Source of the DNA: Peromyscus leucopus
Taxonomy: Eukaryota > Chordata > Mammalia > Rodentia > Cricetidae
Reading direction: 5' to 3'
Length of the DNA stretch: 64,000 nt
Assembly (NCBI RefSeq): GCF_004664715.2
Contig: NC_051063.1
Coordinates: 113,632,829 to 113,696,828 of the forward strand
Position 1 is the stretch's first letter. The number at the start of each line of letters is the position of its first letter. Below the pieces are notes generated by a model. The model searched no databases. It worked only from the letters and a program-made list of their open reading frames with translations, and was not told where the DNA came from. Of this stretch, positions 22,016 to 33,984 are shown in pieces. The position numbers were made by a program, and so were the translations under genes.

Positions 22016-23394
22016 TAGTTTTTTTTTTTACATTTTAATACAAAAAAATTAAAAACTTGAGACCATTTATCTACAGCGCGGACTATAGTTTAGTGTGAAA
22101 TGGCTTCACTGTTGTGAAACGTGTTAATGTCTTTAGTAAATTCCTCCTTTCAGAAGTAACATTGATGTTCTCACTGTTCTCAGTGCTCAGCTTCCTTAAT
22201 GCCATGACAGATCTTCGCCACTAGATGGCAGCTGCTCAATTGTTTGGAACTGCCAGGTAGCTAAAGCCAAGGAAGCAGTTGTATAACAAAAGGATAGAGT
22301 TAGTCTGTGAACTGTGAAATGCTTTCTTCTGTGATTAGAAGAGGAAAGCGGGGAGCTGGGGCACCTCACCGACTGCCAAGTTGGAGTTCATTGTATCCTA
22401 ATGTGTGCGCTTTTAAAGTAATTGCAATGTAAATTTGGAGTTACCAAATGCGGATCCAGTACAACGCACAAAAATACAAAAGCCCAGTGTCTTTTGAATG
22501 TAAATGAGAGACATCTGGTCAGCAAATACCTTGTTGCAAGCATATTCAGAAACATGATCTAGTTTCTTTACAAATATTCTATATTTAAATTATAGAAGAA
22601 ATCCTATCATTTAAAGAACATCCTTGGAAATATAGATGTTTGAACATTTTGAAAAACTAAGCCTATGTTTTTTCTGCAATAGCAAGAGACAAATTTAGAC
22701 ATTGGTTAAGGTTTATTTGTTTTTCCTTGTTATTTTGGTGCCATATAATGACCCCTCTCCAAGTTGATTTCATTAACTAATACAATATTTACTAAGTTCC
22801 TATTTTCTCTCAAGGTTAGACATACTAAAAGCCAGAAGGCCTAAAACATACATTTATACAGAGAAAATATAAATAATAATAATAATTATTATTATTGCTC
22901 TTTAAATGCCAAGAGGTATTCTCATACATGAACATCTTACCAATTACTGGTATAACCTAAAGAAATTTGCAGTCTATGTTGTAGAGGTGGTGACTGAGAC
23001 TCTGTACCAAATGGGGTACTGTAACTGACATGGAAATACAGTACATAGACTTAACGTAGACTTGAGATGTTATCTGAGAGTCGATTTGCAGCCATTGCCA
23101 TGAAATGAAACTAAATATTTCTGTGTCATTAGTGGTAGGCAATTTTCAAGATTTGATGGCCTCCACACTTGTACATGCAACTTCTATGATGCTTATAAAG
23201 TTGAAAGTACCAGAAGAAAGAGAGGTCTAAGACAGCAGTTGGGTGGATGACAGAGCCAGAAAGCAGGATACATATTCACAAGAACAATAAAGCCTTTTTT
23301 GAAAATTCATATAGAAACCTACTTATTGTAGAAGTTTCCTGAAATATATACATATAAAAAGAATTTAAATAGAATTACCTTATAAAGGGATGAC
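22016..23394. other. Unique-looking stretch containing a CTCF motif
   Basis: Repeat-poor. It includes CpGs near 22076, 22217, 22369 and 22452, a 22-bp perfect AT palindrome at 22875-22896, and the CTCF-type motif listed separately. No exon seen. Confidence 0.4.
22218..22232 (+). promoter_or_regulatory. CTCF-type motif
   Basis: CCACTAGATGGCAGC fits the CTCF core (CCASYAGRKGGCRS) at every position. It sits in unique DNA, not in a B2 SINE, which is the usual source of extra CTCF sites in rodents. Binding itself cannot be shown here. Confidence 0.6.
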
Positions 23395-23444
23395 AATATC
23401 CCTATAAGTTATCACCAGCAATGTCCCTATAAGTTATCACCAGT
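23395..23444. repeat. 25-bp tandem duplication
   Basis: Two adjacent 25-bp units sharing TCCCTATAAGTTATCACCAG (23395-23419 and 23420-23444) differ at two positions. Confidence 0.9.
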
Positions 23445-23824
23445 GCCAGGAACAGTTTACTTCTTTGGACTTACAGGCCAGTGGGTCCTATTGACTGCTC
23501 CCCCTGACCCCCACATACACATTATAGGCTACTGCCATTTCTCTTGGTTACCTTCCAGAACTTTATGGTAAGAACTATCGCTGAACACACTGAATTCCTC
23601 CATTTGTGTGTCACAGAATATGGTGAAATCAATCTGATATGAGTCTGGAAACAAAAGAACCAACAAAAACAAAACAAACAAACAAACAAAAAACCTACTG
23701 GCCTGGCAAGACATGCCCAGTGGTACAATCATGACATAGATGTCACATCACTTTCTGATTGTATTTAAGACTTGCTCTACAAGATGGAACTCATAGTTTG
23801 CACTACTAATGGAGCTAAGAACCT

Positions 23825-23908
23825 GTGGCTCGATGGCTCAGAGATCTTAGAAGACATCCTACTACTACCATTCTGTTAAATGGACATAGTATCAAACTCA
23901 CTCAGTGA
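23825..23908 (+). mobile_element. L1 3' UTR, left part
   Basis: GGCTCGATGGCTCAGAGATC, AGAAGACATCCTACTAC and GTTAAATGGACATAG resemble a rodent L1 3' UTR segment. It is interrupted by a B1 and resumes at 24070. Confidence 0.5.
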
Positions 23909-24069
23909 TTTTTTTTTTTTTTTTTTTTTTTGAGACAGGGTTTCTCTGTGTAGCTTTGCGCCTTTCCTGGAACTCACTTGGTAGCCCAGGCTGGCCTCGA
24001 ACTCACAGAGATCCGCCTGGCTCTGCCTCCCGAGTGCTGGGATTAAAGGTGTGCGCCACCACCGCCCGG
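23909..24069 (-). mobile_element. B1 SINE (cricetid-type, little diverged)
   Basis: Antisense B1 with a long T tail (23909-23931), TGAGACAGGGTTTCTCTGTG, TTTGCGCCTTTCCTGGAACT and GCGCCACCACCGCCCGG. Very low divergence from the young subfamily also seen at 45817. The flanks share AGTGATTT, part of an imperfect target duplication. Confidence 0.97.
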
Positions 24070-24590
24070 GGACTCATAGTGATTTATTGTTATATCCATA
24101 GATTAATTCATCCATCTCTCAACCCTCATTTACAGTAGATGACAATTAACACAGAAATCCCCAACTGGTCAAGATGCAGAGAGTAAGAGTCTATGGAATT
24201 TTCAGCCTGAAATTAGACATCTTTATTACATCTCCTCCTTCCTTGGCTCAAGGATCATCATAGAAGAAGGAGCTGAAAAATTTTAAGAGCCAGAGGCTGT
24301 AGATGACTACCATGAAACAGTATTTTCTCAATACAATATTTGCATATATGAACTCAATTGTGGTTGTGAGAGCATGCACAGGACATAAGCAACACCAAGC
24401 CAGACAAAAATCTCAGCATGGAGCAGGGAAGTAGACATGAAGTCTACCTCTAGCTAAGGAACTAGTGATAATTTATAACCACTGGGAGAGTCTGCTTTCG
24501 TTAAGGTTGTGATCATTGGTAGGGTATGTTCCAATTAATGGCCATGTGCCTAGGATTGTGAATCTGATCAAAATATCCTGGATGATATTG
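24070..24590 (+). mobile_element. L1 3' UTR, right part
   Basis: Recognised from CAAGCCAGACAAAAATCTCAG, GCATGGAGCAGGGAAGTAG and ACCACTGGGAGAGTCTGC, which follow a rodent L1 3' UTR in order. Ends near TGCCTAGGATTGTG. Confidence 0.6.
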
Positions 24591-24899
24591 TCAAAGCATT
24601 ATGGGAAAAAAATTTAAAGAGAGAAAGAGAAACCATCATATCTTCATGGTTTACTTAAGCCAAAAGAAGATTCTGGAATATCATCAGTTACAATCTTCAC
24701 CTGTTGGCACTACAATGACATCCTGCAGTCAACACAAAGAATATATCCATGAATCTCAGTGCATCCTCAAGATTCACAGACACATGTGGTGCATTACCAA
24801 GCTGGCATTACCATGCAGACCTTCCCCTCTCCTTCAAATTCTTGATCTAGTTTAAGAGAGTGAGACGAGAAAGAAACAATTACATTACTTAAATTATTA

Positions 24900-25415
24900 C
24901 ATATTCTTGAGTGACATTTGGGGATTCAAAAATGATATCAATTTTATCAAAAATGATATCAATTTTTGGAGCCAGAGGGGTCCAGGACATCCCAAGGAAA
25001 CCCACAGAATCAACTAACACAGGCTCATAAGGGCCACAGAAACTGAAGCAACAAACACAGACACTATATGGGTCTGAGCTAGGTCCTCTTCATGAACCTT
25101 GCTTTATGTAGCTTGGTGGTCTAGTAGGACTCCCAACAATGGGATTGGGGGTGTCTCTGACTCTTTTTCCTGTGCTTGGGATCCTTTTTCTCCTACTGGG
25201 TTGCTTCATGTAGCCTTAATATGTATTGTATCTTATTGAATCTTATTAGGCCATGTTTGGTTGATATCCCTGAGAGGCCTGTCCTTTTCTGAAGGGAAAC
25301 CAAGGTCTAGTGGATCTGGAAGAGAGCAGAGGTGTGGGGAGAGGGGCTGGAAGGAGAAGAGGGAGGGGAAATACATGAGAGAAGAATAAATTAAAATAAA
25401 TGATCTCAAGTATTT
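24900..25415 (+). mobile_element. L1 3' UTR
   Basis: GCTCATAAGGGCCACAGAAAC, GGTCCTCTTCATGAACC, GATATCCCTGAGAGGCCTG, CCTTTTCTGAAGGGAAACC, and the end GAGAGAAGAATAAATTAAA. A small ATGATATCAATTTT duplication sits at its 5' edge (about 24930-24966). Confidence 0.7.
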
Positions 25416-25912
25416 TTAAGCATGATTATATTTCCTGCTACCTCAACTCCCATTTACATTCAGCCTAAAACTTGTGAGTTCTTCTGTAACTGACCTAAAA
25501 TTAAAGACTTTAATTCCTATTCCAAAAGTTTACCTCCATATAAGTTCAAGTTATCTTTATCTGTATGTTTTCCCTCTATAGTTATGATTTAATTCAATAA
25601 GCATGCATTAAGCCTCCACTGCATGCAATCTGCTTAGGTATAATCTATTGCTGGGAGACAGGGAGCAAATGGTGTTTTCTATCATAGACTCCCAATTCTC
25701 CTGCTTTGGAGGCTCCTTTAGCAAAATACATCTTAAATACTGTAGCGCACAGGGAATAAAATAACAAGGACTGTAGACTCAGAAGGACTTGGTGTTTGTT
25801 TATACCTGAATTTGCCCTAGAAAACGCTAGTGCTACCCACGTCTCTCTCTCTCTTGGTTTCTCAATATTTCTCCCTACCCCTTCTAAATTGTTCCTTAAA
25901 ATGTAAAAAATA
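25416..25912. other. Unique-looking sequence
   Basis: No exon or clear repeat. AT-rich. Confidence 0.4.
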
Positions 25913-26165
25913 AGGTCTGGTGAGATGGCTCAGCAAGTCAAACACTTTCACTTCAAAGCTGAAGATGAAAACATATGCAAAAGAGGAGAAAGGACACCGG
26001 ACTTTGCCTAATTGTCCTGAACTTCGCTCACAACATTCCCATGTATACACACAAGGGGGAAGGGGGACAACGAGGGGGGAGACATGGAGACACTGAGATA
26101 CAGACAGAGACACCTGGATGCAGATGCAGACAAACGGAAAGAAAAGGATTTTTTTAAAAATAAGT
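25913..26165 (+). mobile_element. B3-like SINE
   Basis: TCTGGTGAGATGGCTCAGC is a B2/B3-type head. The body is diverged and ends in an A-rich stretch (26150-26165). The 151-codon minus-strand frame (25862-26317) crosses this SINE and is not a gene. Confidence 0.65.
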
Positions 26166-26904
26166 AAGTACAGCCAATTATTTGTGTTAGAGTTACTCTG
26201 AGCCTGGATTTTTCTTGCTGTGTTAACTAATGCTGTTTGTCCTGTAGCTCCTATAAAATAATTTTTTTTTTTCTGGAGACAGGCTTCATACAGGAAAGAC
26301 CCCTTCATGAACTGCAAGGTATGCCTACATCAGAAATGATTTGATATGTGCTCCACCTTCTTCTAATAAGGTTTTCTTTGCTGATCATATTTTCCAGATT
26401 TATTCATTTGTGATAATTATATTTTACCACTCTTCCCAGCTGGTTAAGTAGATGACTGCTATAAAGAGAAATTTCTTTTCACCTATTTGATTACTTTGAA
26501 TTTCAATCCATATCAGACAAGATAATTATTTGATTCCTTCCCTCTGCATGGCAGCTTCCAAAATAACAAGAGGGTTCCTCAGCATTCTCTAAAGCTGAAA
26601 ATAAGGGGAAATCTTAAATATTATCATTAAAGTGATAGACTTAAACATATATTTTAATGTGGTATATTTCAATCCACTCTAATTTTTCCTTGACATAGAC
26701 ATTAGCTGATTTTGGCCAGTGGTAGTGAATTATCTTTTGAGACTTTTTACTATGACACTATGAATTTGATTTTGACATAACAGGACAGTCTAGATTTATC
26801 TTGTATTCCACCTATGCTAGTCCTCAGATCAGCCACCAATTTCCATTTTTTTTTCCAAAAAGCCCCATCTCCTTTTATTAGACAATTCTATTTAGAATCT
26901 ACAC
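26166..26904. other. Unique-looking sequence
   Basis: Poly-T runs near 26260 and 26850. No gene or family recognised. Confidence 0.4.
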
Positions 26905-27000
26905 ATGAGGAGCATATAGCCAAGTGCTAGAGTGCTTGTTTAGCATGTTTGAGGCCCTAGGTCCAACCTCAGTTCCCCCAAAATAAACACAAAACCAAAC
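26905..27000 (+). mobile_element. ID-type SINE
   Basis: CATATAGCCAAGTGCTAGAG, GTGCTTGTTTAGCATG and GAGGCCCTAGGTCCAACC follow the ID (BC1-related, tRNA-Ala derived) consensus, with a modified A-rich end. Confidence 0.72.
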
Positions 27001-27111
27001 CTGTACAAGGACATCTGAGTGCCGCTTATTGCACCTTTATGCATATCTTGACATCCTGGTAACTGTCATGGTTCACAGCTGTTGGAGTTGGGTACTACTG
27101 TTTTTTTTTTC

Positions 27112-27270
27112 CTTATTTCTTAAAATTTTTATTGAATTTATGCATGCATTTGTATGTATGTATATGTGTTTGTGGGCACACGTGCACCATAGCAGTCCAA
27201 GAACAACTTGTGGGAATCAGTTCTTTCCTCGTACCATGTGGATTCCAAGGACCAACTCTTTAATTGCTCC
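27112..27270 (-). mobile_element. B3 SINE
   Basis: Antisense B3: TGCATGCATTTGTATG, AAGAACAACTTGTGGG, AATCAGTTCTTTCC and TACCATGTGGATTCCAAGG. The head beyond 27265 is lost. Confidence 0.78.
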
Positions 27271-27289
27271 CCTCCCTTGGAAGCTTTAA

Positions 27290-27584
27290 CAGCATTTTGT
27301 GAATCCATGGAAGTTAGACCACAGGAAAGAGACTTTCAGGTCAGATCCAGGTCAAATCATCCAGTCTTTTGTCTTAAGTGTACAGTGTCTTCAGCAATAG
27401 GGGCCTACCCTCAACCCCTGAGAGACAACGAAGGGCGGCGGCAATACACCTTATTGTTTCAGGATTCATTAAGACTAAGCTATCCAAACACTTGCAGGGA
27501 CGTTCCTCCTGAATGGTACTGAGGTTTCTGTTAGTTTGTTCTTATTTAGAGCACTGTCAGCCCAAGTGGCTTAACTTCCTTTAA

Positions 27585-27624
<40 letters not shown>

Positions 27625-28719
27625 ATTTATATATGTATATATGCATATATATGTACATGTATATATGTAAGTGTGTATACAAATACACTCCTTCATTATT
27701 GCATATAATTTATAATTTGGGGTAAATATAAAATAATATGATTCTTGATGTTTTTATCAACCAGCCTTGGTGTTATTTGTCTCTAGTCCCTCCTCCTCCT
27801 TCCGTATTGACTTCCCTCCTTTCTCCCCAGTTGGAGTCCCCTGCCCCGTTATTCCATTCCCCATTTCATATCACCTGTATCCTGCTCTTCCTCGCAGATA
27901 ATACCCTCCCTGCACTTATGGTCCCTTATACTTTCCTGGTTTCTGTTATCTCCTGTTTTCTTACTCCATGTTGTATGCAAATATACAATAAGTGACACCC
28001 ATTCACATGTCAGTGCATCCAACAGCTTTATGATTGGACTCAAGGTCCACTAAACAGGAGGAGAACCATGCCTGGTACTGGAAACCTAACCAGATTTCTA
28101 GGGCTAGAGAGATCATGGCCCTTAGAAAAGAATCTTCCACTGCCATTTTGCTAGACAGGTATAATTTCATACTACACTCACAATCTTCTCCTTATACCCA
28201 TAGATAAGTGTACTCACACCCCTCATGAAAGAAGTTTCTTTTTTTTTCTTTACAGCAAATGGAGACAACCACAGAAACCACAAGTACACAAAAATGCAGA
28301 CACCAATAAATTTTGGGAAGCATCGCTCAATCAGATATATCTACATCACAGCTCCTTATCTGTGGCTCAAGAAACATCACAGAAAGAGGGCAAGGAGGCT
28401 GTGAGAGCCAAAATACCAGGAAGTCTACAGTGAAACAGTAGGCCCTAAAAATGACTGTACAAACAACTTGAAAAAAATGACAATATCAGTGGGATGTGTT
28501 AATGTGGAAAGGCAAAAGTTTCACAGAGTCCTACCAATAGACAAAGAGCTACAGGCAACTAATGACTGCTAAGAAAAGGAGAATTAGCTCTTTCTAGAGT
28601 TAAGCCCCCTTATTGGTTGCCCAATGCAGAGTGGTCAGTCTGGAAACGATATACACACCACCAATATAAAAAGAGACTCAGGAGGTTGTATTATGTATAT
28701 GTATAAATATGTATATATT
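27290..28719 (+). mobile_element. L1 3' UTR, interrupted
   Basis: A long, worn rodent L1 3' UTR. Segments in order: CAACCCCTGAGAGACAACG, TCGCAGATAATACCCTCC, GCCATTTTGCTAGACAGG, ATGGAGACAACCACAGAAAC, GCTCAAGAAACATCACAG. It holds a GT microsatellite (27589-27622) and AT-rich DNA to about 27680. A B1 and a GT array follow, and the L1 end appears after them. Confidence 0.6.
27589..27680. repeat. (GT)n and AT-rich tract
   Basis: GT dinucleotides to 27622, then alternating TATATG-type sequence. Confidence 0.9.
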
Positions 28720-28890
28720 GCTGGGCAGTGGTGGCACATGCCTTTAATCACAGCACTCAGGCAAGCAGAGGCAGGTGGATCTCTATGAGTTCGAGGACAG
28801 CCTTGTCTACAGAGTGAGTTCCAGGACAGTAAGAGCTACAGAGAGAATCCCTCTCATGAAAAACCAAAACAAAAGAAGAAAATATGCAAA
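28720..28890 (+). mobile_element. B1 SINE
   Basis: GCTGGGCAGTGGTGGCACATG, TTTAATCACAGCACTCAG, GAGTTCGAGGACAGCCTTG, ending CTCTCATGAAAAACC with an A-rich tail. Moderately diverged. Confidence 0.93.

Positions 28891-28893
<3 letters not shown>

Positions 28894-28951
<58 letters not shown>
28894..28951. repeat. (GT)n microsatellite
   Basis: 58-bp pure GT array directly after the B1 tail. Confidence 0.97.
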
Positions 28952-28952
<1 letters not shown>

Positions 28953-29095
28953 TGGCAATAAAGAGGCTATTGTCTTGAGAGTGTGGGGACACTGGAGGTA
29001 TTCAAGATAGGCTAGCTGGGAGAGGCTAGAGAAAGGAAAGGGAGGAGGAAATCTGATATACTTCCGTTTCAATTTAAAGATATATAATAAGCACA
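28952..29095 (+). mobile_element. L1 3' terminus
   Basis: TGTCTTGAGAGTGTGGGG, GGAGGAAATCTGATATAC and TTTCAATTTAAAGATAT match an L1 end. It probably closes the element that starts near 27290. Confidence 0.5.
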
Positions 29096-30249
29096 CATAG
29101 AAGGCACTCAGGGTGAGATATATGCAGCTTTATGCTACCACTTACTTGGGTGGAGAAAACTACGAAATACTCTTATAAAAAAAAAGAGTTACATCATAAT
29201 GGTGACTCATTCTCAAGTTCAAAGTATGCTTAACTCTATCAATCTTAAAAGAACCTGGATGTTTTTCATCCCAGTGGGACTAGCTATTTAACCTGGAATT
29301 CCTCTAATCCCTGAACTCTGTATCTGAAAAGAGCAAGTCATAAAACCCGCTTCTGGATAAACACTCACATGAGATGCTCATAATGGTTTATTCTGCCCAT
29401 AGGGTTCTCACTATTTACCTTTATTATACATAGGAAGAGAAAGTGAACATCAGACACTTCTCAACTCCAAGCTGGGACATCCCAGTATCACTAAGTACAG
29501 CCAGGAATGGTCACTGCATCCCCCAGGATAAAGGAGTGTTGTAGCTTGAAGCACAAGCTCCTCAGGGCAGCGAATTCTCATTACACTGTTCCTCCTTTTC
29601 TCCAGTTAGGCAAACACTAGCTTCCTGAATAAAGCACCAATTTCATGGCTGAGACCTCCTCAAGAAGGAGCTTAAAGAAGCCCCAGTGAGCAAGAAAGCT
29701 CGCAGAGGCACACCTCCTGATCTGTATGCCTCCTTGAATATTGGCCCTTAAGTAGCTGTAAGTCAGAGCTGCAGACAATCCTCAAAAGAATGATGGCAGT
29801 CACAGACCTAACTACATCAAAAATCTCTCTGGAACACCATGCCCCATGCTCAGGAAGATAGGCAAAGCTCTCCCCTTTATCCAAGACTTCTTTTAATTAA
29901 GGCCCAGGGGCCCAGGGAAAGTCTCTGAAGTAAATCTTGATGCAGCTCTCATATTTGAACAAGGCCTTGGTGGGAAGATATGTTTTTGAATCTTAACTGA
30001 GAACCCAAGCCAATATGACTAGAGTTTCCAAGCACCGTGAAGTTCATTAAGGAAAGCCAAGAAGTGGCACAGGTAAAGTGATGATTTCTTGCCCCTAGCA
30101 CTACAGGACACACATTTGCCCACACTCCATCTCCACCTAAGCCTGTGTCTTTTCCAAACCACCTCTCAGCATCCTCTCTGGTGAGTTCTCAAGAGGCCTC
30201 CTCTGCTTTCCATTGTATCTGCAGTAGTCAGACTGGTTCTTCTCCTACT
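29096..30249. other. Unique, relatively GC-rich stretch
   Basis: No repeat recognised over 1.1 kb, and GC is higher than in the neighbours. Open frames exist (for example minus 29672-29884), but none shows a domain and no coding claim is made. Confidence 0.4.
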
Positions 30250-30680
30250 CAACCCTTCACCAGGGTGCTTCCCACTCCTGTGGTTTGAATGTCTTGTTTA
30301 GCACATGTCCTACTGGAGTCAAATCTGTTTACTCACTCAGTTGCTCTGTCTTTGCACAGAGATGGCTTTTCTTTTCAAAATGATCCTCCTTTTCTGAACT
30401 CACATTGTTCACACATAATTTTTTTTAAATCCCTCCCTCTATTCCATTTCTGCCATAAGGAAGAAATGCTCATTTCTTCTCTCTGACCCCTTTACCCAAT
30501 ATATACATCTGTCATCTTACTAAGTATGGTAATTACACACCCATACATGAGTTTCATCTAAAATACTCCAAGCTGCTTCAGTAAAGGGAATATTTTTCAT
30601 TTATGGTTTGCCCCAAATTTCTTATCTCTGCTCATGGAGGACATTTATGAATATTTTAATGTTTCTAATGGTGATGGATA
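30250..30680 (+). mobile_element. Probable L2 fragment
   Basis: ACTCACTCAGTTGCTCTGTC and later CTCCAAGCTGCTTCAGTAAAG with TTTTTCATTTATGGTTTG resemble two consecutive L2 segments. Weak, hence low confidence. Confidence 0.35.
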
Positions 30681-32721
30681 CATCCCAGAATACTCTAAAC
30701 TCTTCAGGGATCATTCAAAATGTTGTGAGACTAAAAAGAAAGCAGAAACCAAATTTAGTTTACAAAATGCAGCTAACTGACATCTAGATCTCAAGTCACC
30801 ACCCAGAGCTGAGCAAAATCAAGAGAGGTCTGGGGAAAATGGGGATCTTTCTTTATTATTCTTCTCAGTATGTGAGTCAGAAATTCAGAGAACAGAGGCC
30901 TCCCATTCAAGTTGTGGACAACACTCAGCACATATGCAGATCTTCAGAGGTGGTCAAAAGCTACTGACTGAATACATGCATGCATACAGTAGGTATCTAC
31001 CACTTTTTGAAACATTTTTCTCATTATGACCTAATAAGACCAACCAGGTAATAATATCTATGGGTATAGTTCTGTGTTCCTTTCTATATGGATCAAACTT
31101 TAAACAGCATTTTCTTATGATCAGTTATGGTAGATCTCTTGGCATACATTGTACATATTTTATAACATACTTCAAATATTTCCCCCCATCATTTGTGTAT
31201 CATTGTGTTTGCATTTATAGATGTATTCTCTAGGGTATAATAGAGCAAAAACATATTTGCTGTATGATTATTTGATTATCTATATTCCCTAACATATTAT
31301 TTACTTAAAAAAATAGAGTACAGTCATCTAACATGACCACAGTAATAGGCACAATGTACAAGAAAACATGTTGAGTCAATAAGTCAATGTCTCAGTCTTC
31401 AGGTCTGTGCAGCCTGGGTTTCAGGCCATTGTGCTCCTTCTCTGGCTTAGTCACATAGACTCTTGGGGACTGGAGGCATCTCTGTGCCTTCTCTGAGGCC
31501 ATAATTGAAATGGCCCTGCCAAACAATTACCAATATGAAGAATGAAATCAGTCCTACAGCTTGTGGACATAGTCCCATAGAAGACAGTACAGGGAGGGAA
31601 TGGAACAGAAAGAGACAAAAAAGAAACCATGCAGGCAGAACGCTGTGCCAATCAGTGCCCCAGGCTAGTTTCCCAACCTTCCTCAGAGGAGTGGGGTAGA
31701 AACTAGGGATTATTGAGCCATGTGTTCAGACACAACACTCAAAAGCCTTCTGTAACCCCACTTATGGGTCTTCAAAGTCTGAGTAAAAGAGGGTCAAGGC
31801 AAGGGCTAACCTTTTGTTTTAGAACAAAGCTTTATTTGCAATCCTTTGCCAGTTTCTCAAATCCAGAGGAAAAGCACCTCTAAGATTCTTCTCCCTTGAA
31901 CTGCTTTTTTTTCCTTTTCAATTTCACCTGCCAAACTGCACTGAAAAGTGTGAAAACCAAAGGTTCCCAGGAAACACGCAAGTGACTTTTTTTCCTTCCC
32001 AGTCTATGTTATTTCTACCCGTATACTTTCCAACTTGGTCTTTATATGTTCTTATTTTTACTTTCTATTTAAAAACAGAAATGAAAACAAATAATATCAT
32101 GCACTCAGCCACTAGCTACACACTGGATAATAATATCATGCGTGTATATTTTATACAGAGCTCTTTGACCGTCTTCTCTGAACCCCTGAGTACCTTTGTA
32201 AGGTAAGTAGGGCATAAAATAGAGAGAAAATATCACACCATCCAGTCTGGTGAGCTGAATGTATTTCTGCTCAAAGGAACAGGCTTTATGTTATGTTGAG
32301 TGGAATCTGAAATTTTATAGGATCGCGTGTACAAAATTGAACAAGAGATTAAGAGCCAAAGTACTGCAACCTAAGCATCAGTGATATATGTACATTTTAG
32401 ATCAGAAACGTGACCGGCTTCACAATGGACTTCTTACTGTTTATACACATTTAATGTAAATATAGATTTGTAGGTGTGCATGTTTTGTTTTTAAGATGTA
32501 CAGAATACAAGTGAAAATAATTTTAAAGATAGTGTTTCAAAATGAGAGTTTTTAGTCCCTCTGAAACTTTAATTAACTGGTTATACAATTCAGAGCTGTA
32601 ACTAGAAAATGTGTACAATAATGAAGAGAGTTTACAGTATAACTTAACAAAAGATTATTATACCATTAATGCCTTAAATGCATTAAAGCAACAAATTAAA
32701 AAAAAAAAAAAAGCTGCTCTT
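30681..32721. other. Unique-looking sequence with one splice-like exon candidate
   Basis: Two kilobases without a sure repeat. 32003-32202 has a strong acceptor and donor (see findings). A poly-A run precedes 32712. Confidence 0.4.
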
Positions 32722-32845
32722 CTTGTTCAGATAAGAGTACTGAGGCTACGAATGAAGCTCAAGGCCACAGGACCGGCAAGGGGAAGGCAAATTCTAGAAA
32801 CTGTATCTTCTGTCTGAGAGTCCACTATTGTTTCCCCACCTTCAA
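32722..32845 (-). mobile_element. MIR SINE
   Basis: CAGATAAGAGTACTGAGGC, CAAGGCCACAGGACCGGCAAG, TCTGAGAGTCCACTATTG are the antisense MIR core in order. Confidence 0.78.
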
Positions 32846-33984
32846 TGAAACAGGATTTGTAGTCTAGTAAACAGATTTTTTTAAAAAAGCAAAACACTGT
32901 TCACATCTGTTGTCTGCAAATTTTAGGTTCATTCTCTTCTCTAGTTGATGTAACTATACTCAGCCAGGAAAAAAAAATCTGGGCAAAACAGATTTGTACA
33001 GTTTTATACATGGGTGTTTTTTTAAATAAGTTCTTTTTATGAGCCAATAAAATTTTTCTAATGCCAGTAAGAGCTGAAAGTGACATCTCATCTCTAAAGA
33101 GAATAGAAATCTTATAAATAACAGAAAGGTCTCTCTGAACATTTATGACTTTCCAGGGATAATTTTTTTGCTGCCACATGGGGGTGCAGTGTTGTTAATA
33201 TTAACTTGGAAGAATTCTGAACATCTCAGATGACCAAGGCAGGGGAGTGACTGAAAGAGATAGAGTCTACATACACAGAGTATTCTATCCTTGCTGCATG
33301 AGATAGAGGTTCAAGGGTAGGAGTGAGTTTTAATTCATCCTCCAAGTGTCTCCAGTATCAAATCTTCATGGTGTCAATTTGGCAAACTGTTCTATCTTAG
33401 AAAGTACTTCACACTGTGTTTGAATTGTCCACATGGGATGGTCATATTAATATGTGCCATGCTACATCCTCCAGGCTGGGAAGGTGATTAGAGAATTGCT
33501 TAATTAAGCAAAAGTCACTTTTGTTGTTGGAATTACTATGAGATAATTGACCATGATGGGAGCTGTGTCCCCGAGCTGAAAGCAAACCATGGGAGCCAAG
33601 GTCAATTATCTTTTATTAATGCCTACAGTGAAAAGAGCTATTGTGATCATCCTGAGACATAACTATCAAACACTCAAAGTCTTAACTAGCTAACCCCTTT
33701 AAAAGAAATTATAGTGATCACAGATCCAGTGTGATTTACTTACAGCAAAACTACCACACTGAACACTCATGGCTTCCTAATGGTGAACATTTCCATATAT
33801 TTCCTCATGTCTACATGTGTAGGGGTTCTAGTTTTACACCTGCTGAGAGTATTTTCTAAAATCCTTCCAGTTGAAAACTTGTCTCCTGAGTCTACATTAG
33901 TTGCTTTTGGTGAATAATTAACTCTTCCCACAACTTTGGTATCATTCAATATTGAGCACAGCTTAATAGTGGAAAATACATACA
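32846..33984. other. Unique stretch with palindromes
   Basis: Repeat-free. It includes a 16-bp perfect palindrome centred on TTAATTAA (33496-33511) and a 12-bp inverted repeat (33541-33552 and 33600-33611). Looks like possible non-coding regulatory DNA. Confidence 0.4.

Noticed and set aside
23905..24138. Frame resembling a short hydrophobic peptide followed by an Alu/B1-type protein motif
   Set aside because: It is antisense B1 SINE sequence, a common false gene.
25862..26317. 151-codon minus-strand open frame, the longest in the window
   Set aside because: It crosses a B3-like SINE, has no domain, and its residues look like translated repeat and low-complexity DNA.
29672..29884. Possible processed pseudogene in a GC-richer stretch
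   Set aside because: Neither strand gives a recognisable protein, and no poly-A tail with target duplication is seen.
33165..33192. CCACATGGGGGTGCAG as a second CTCF site
   Set aside because: It misses several core positions of the motif; much weaker than the site at 22218.
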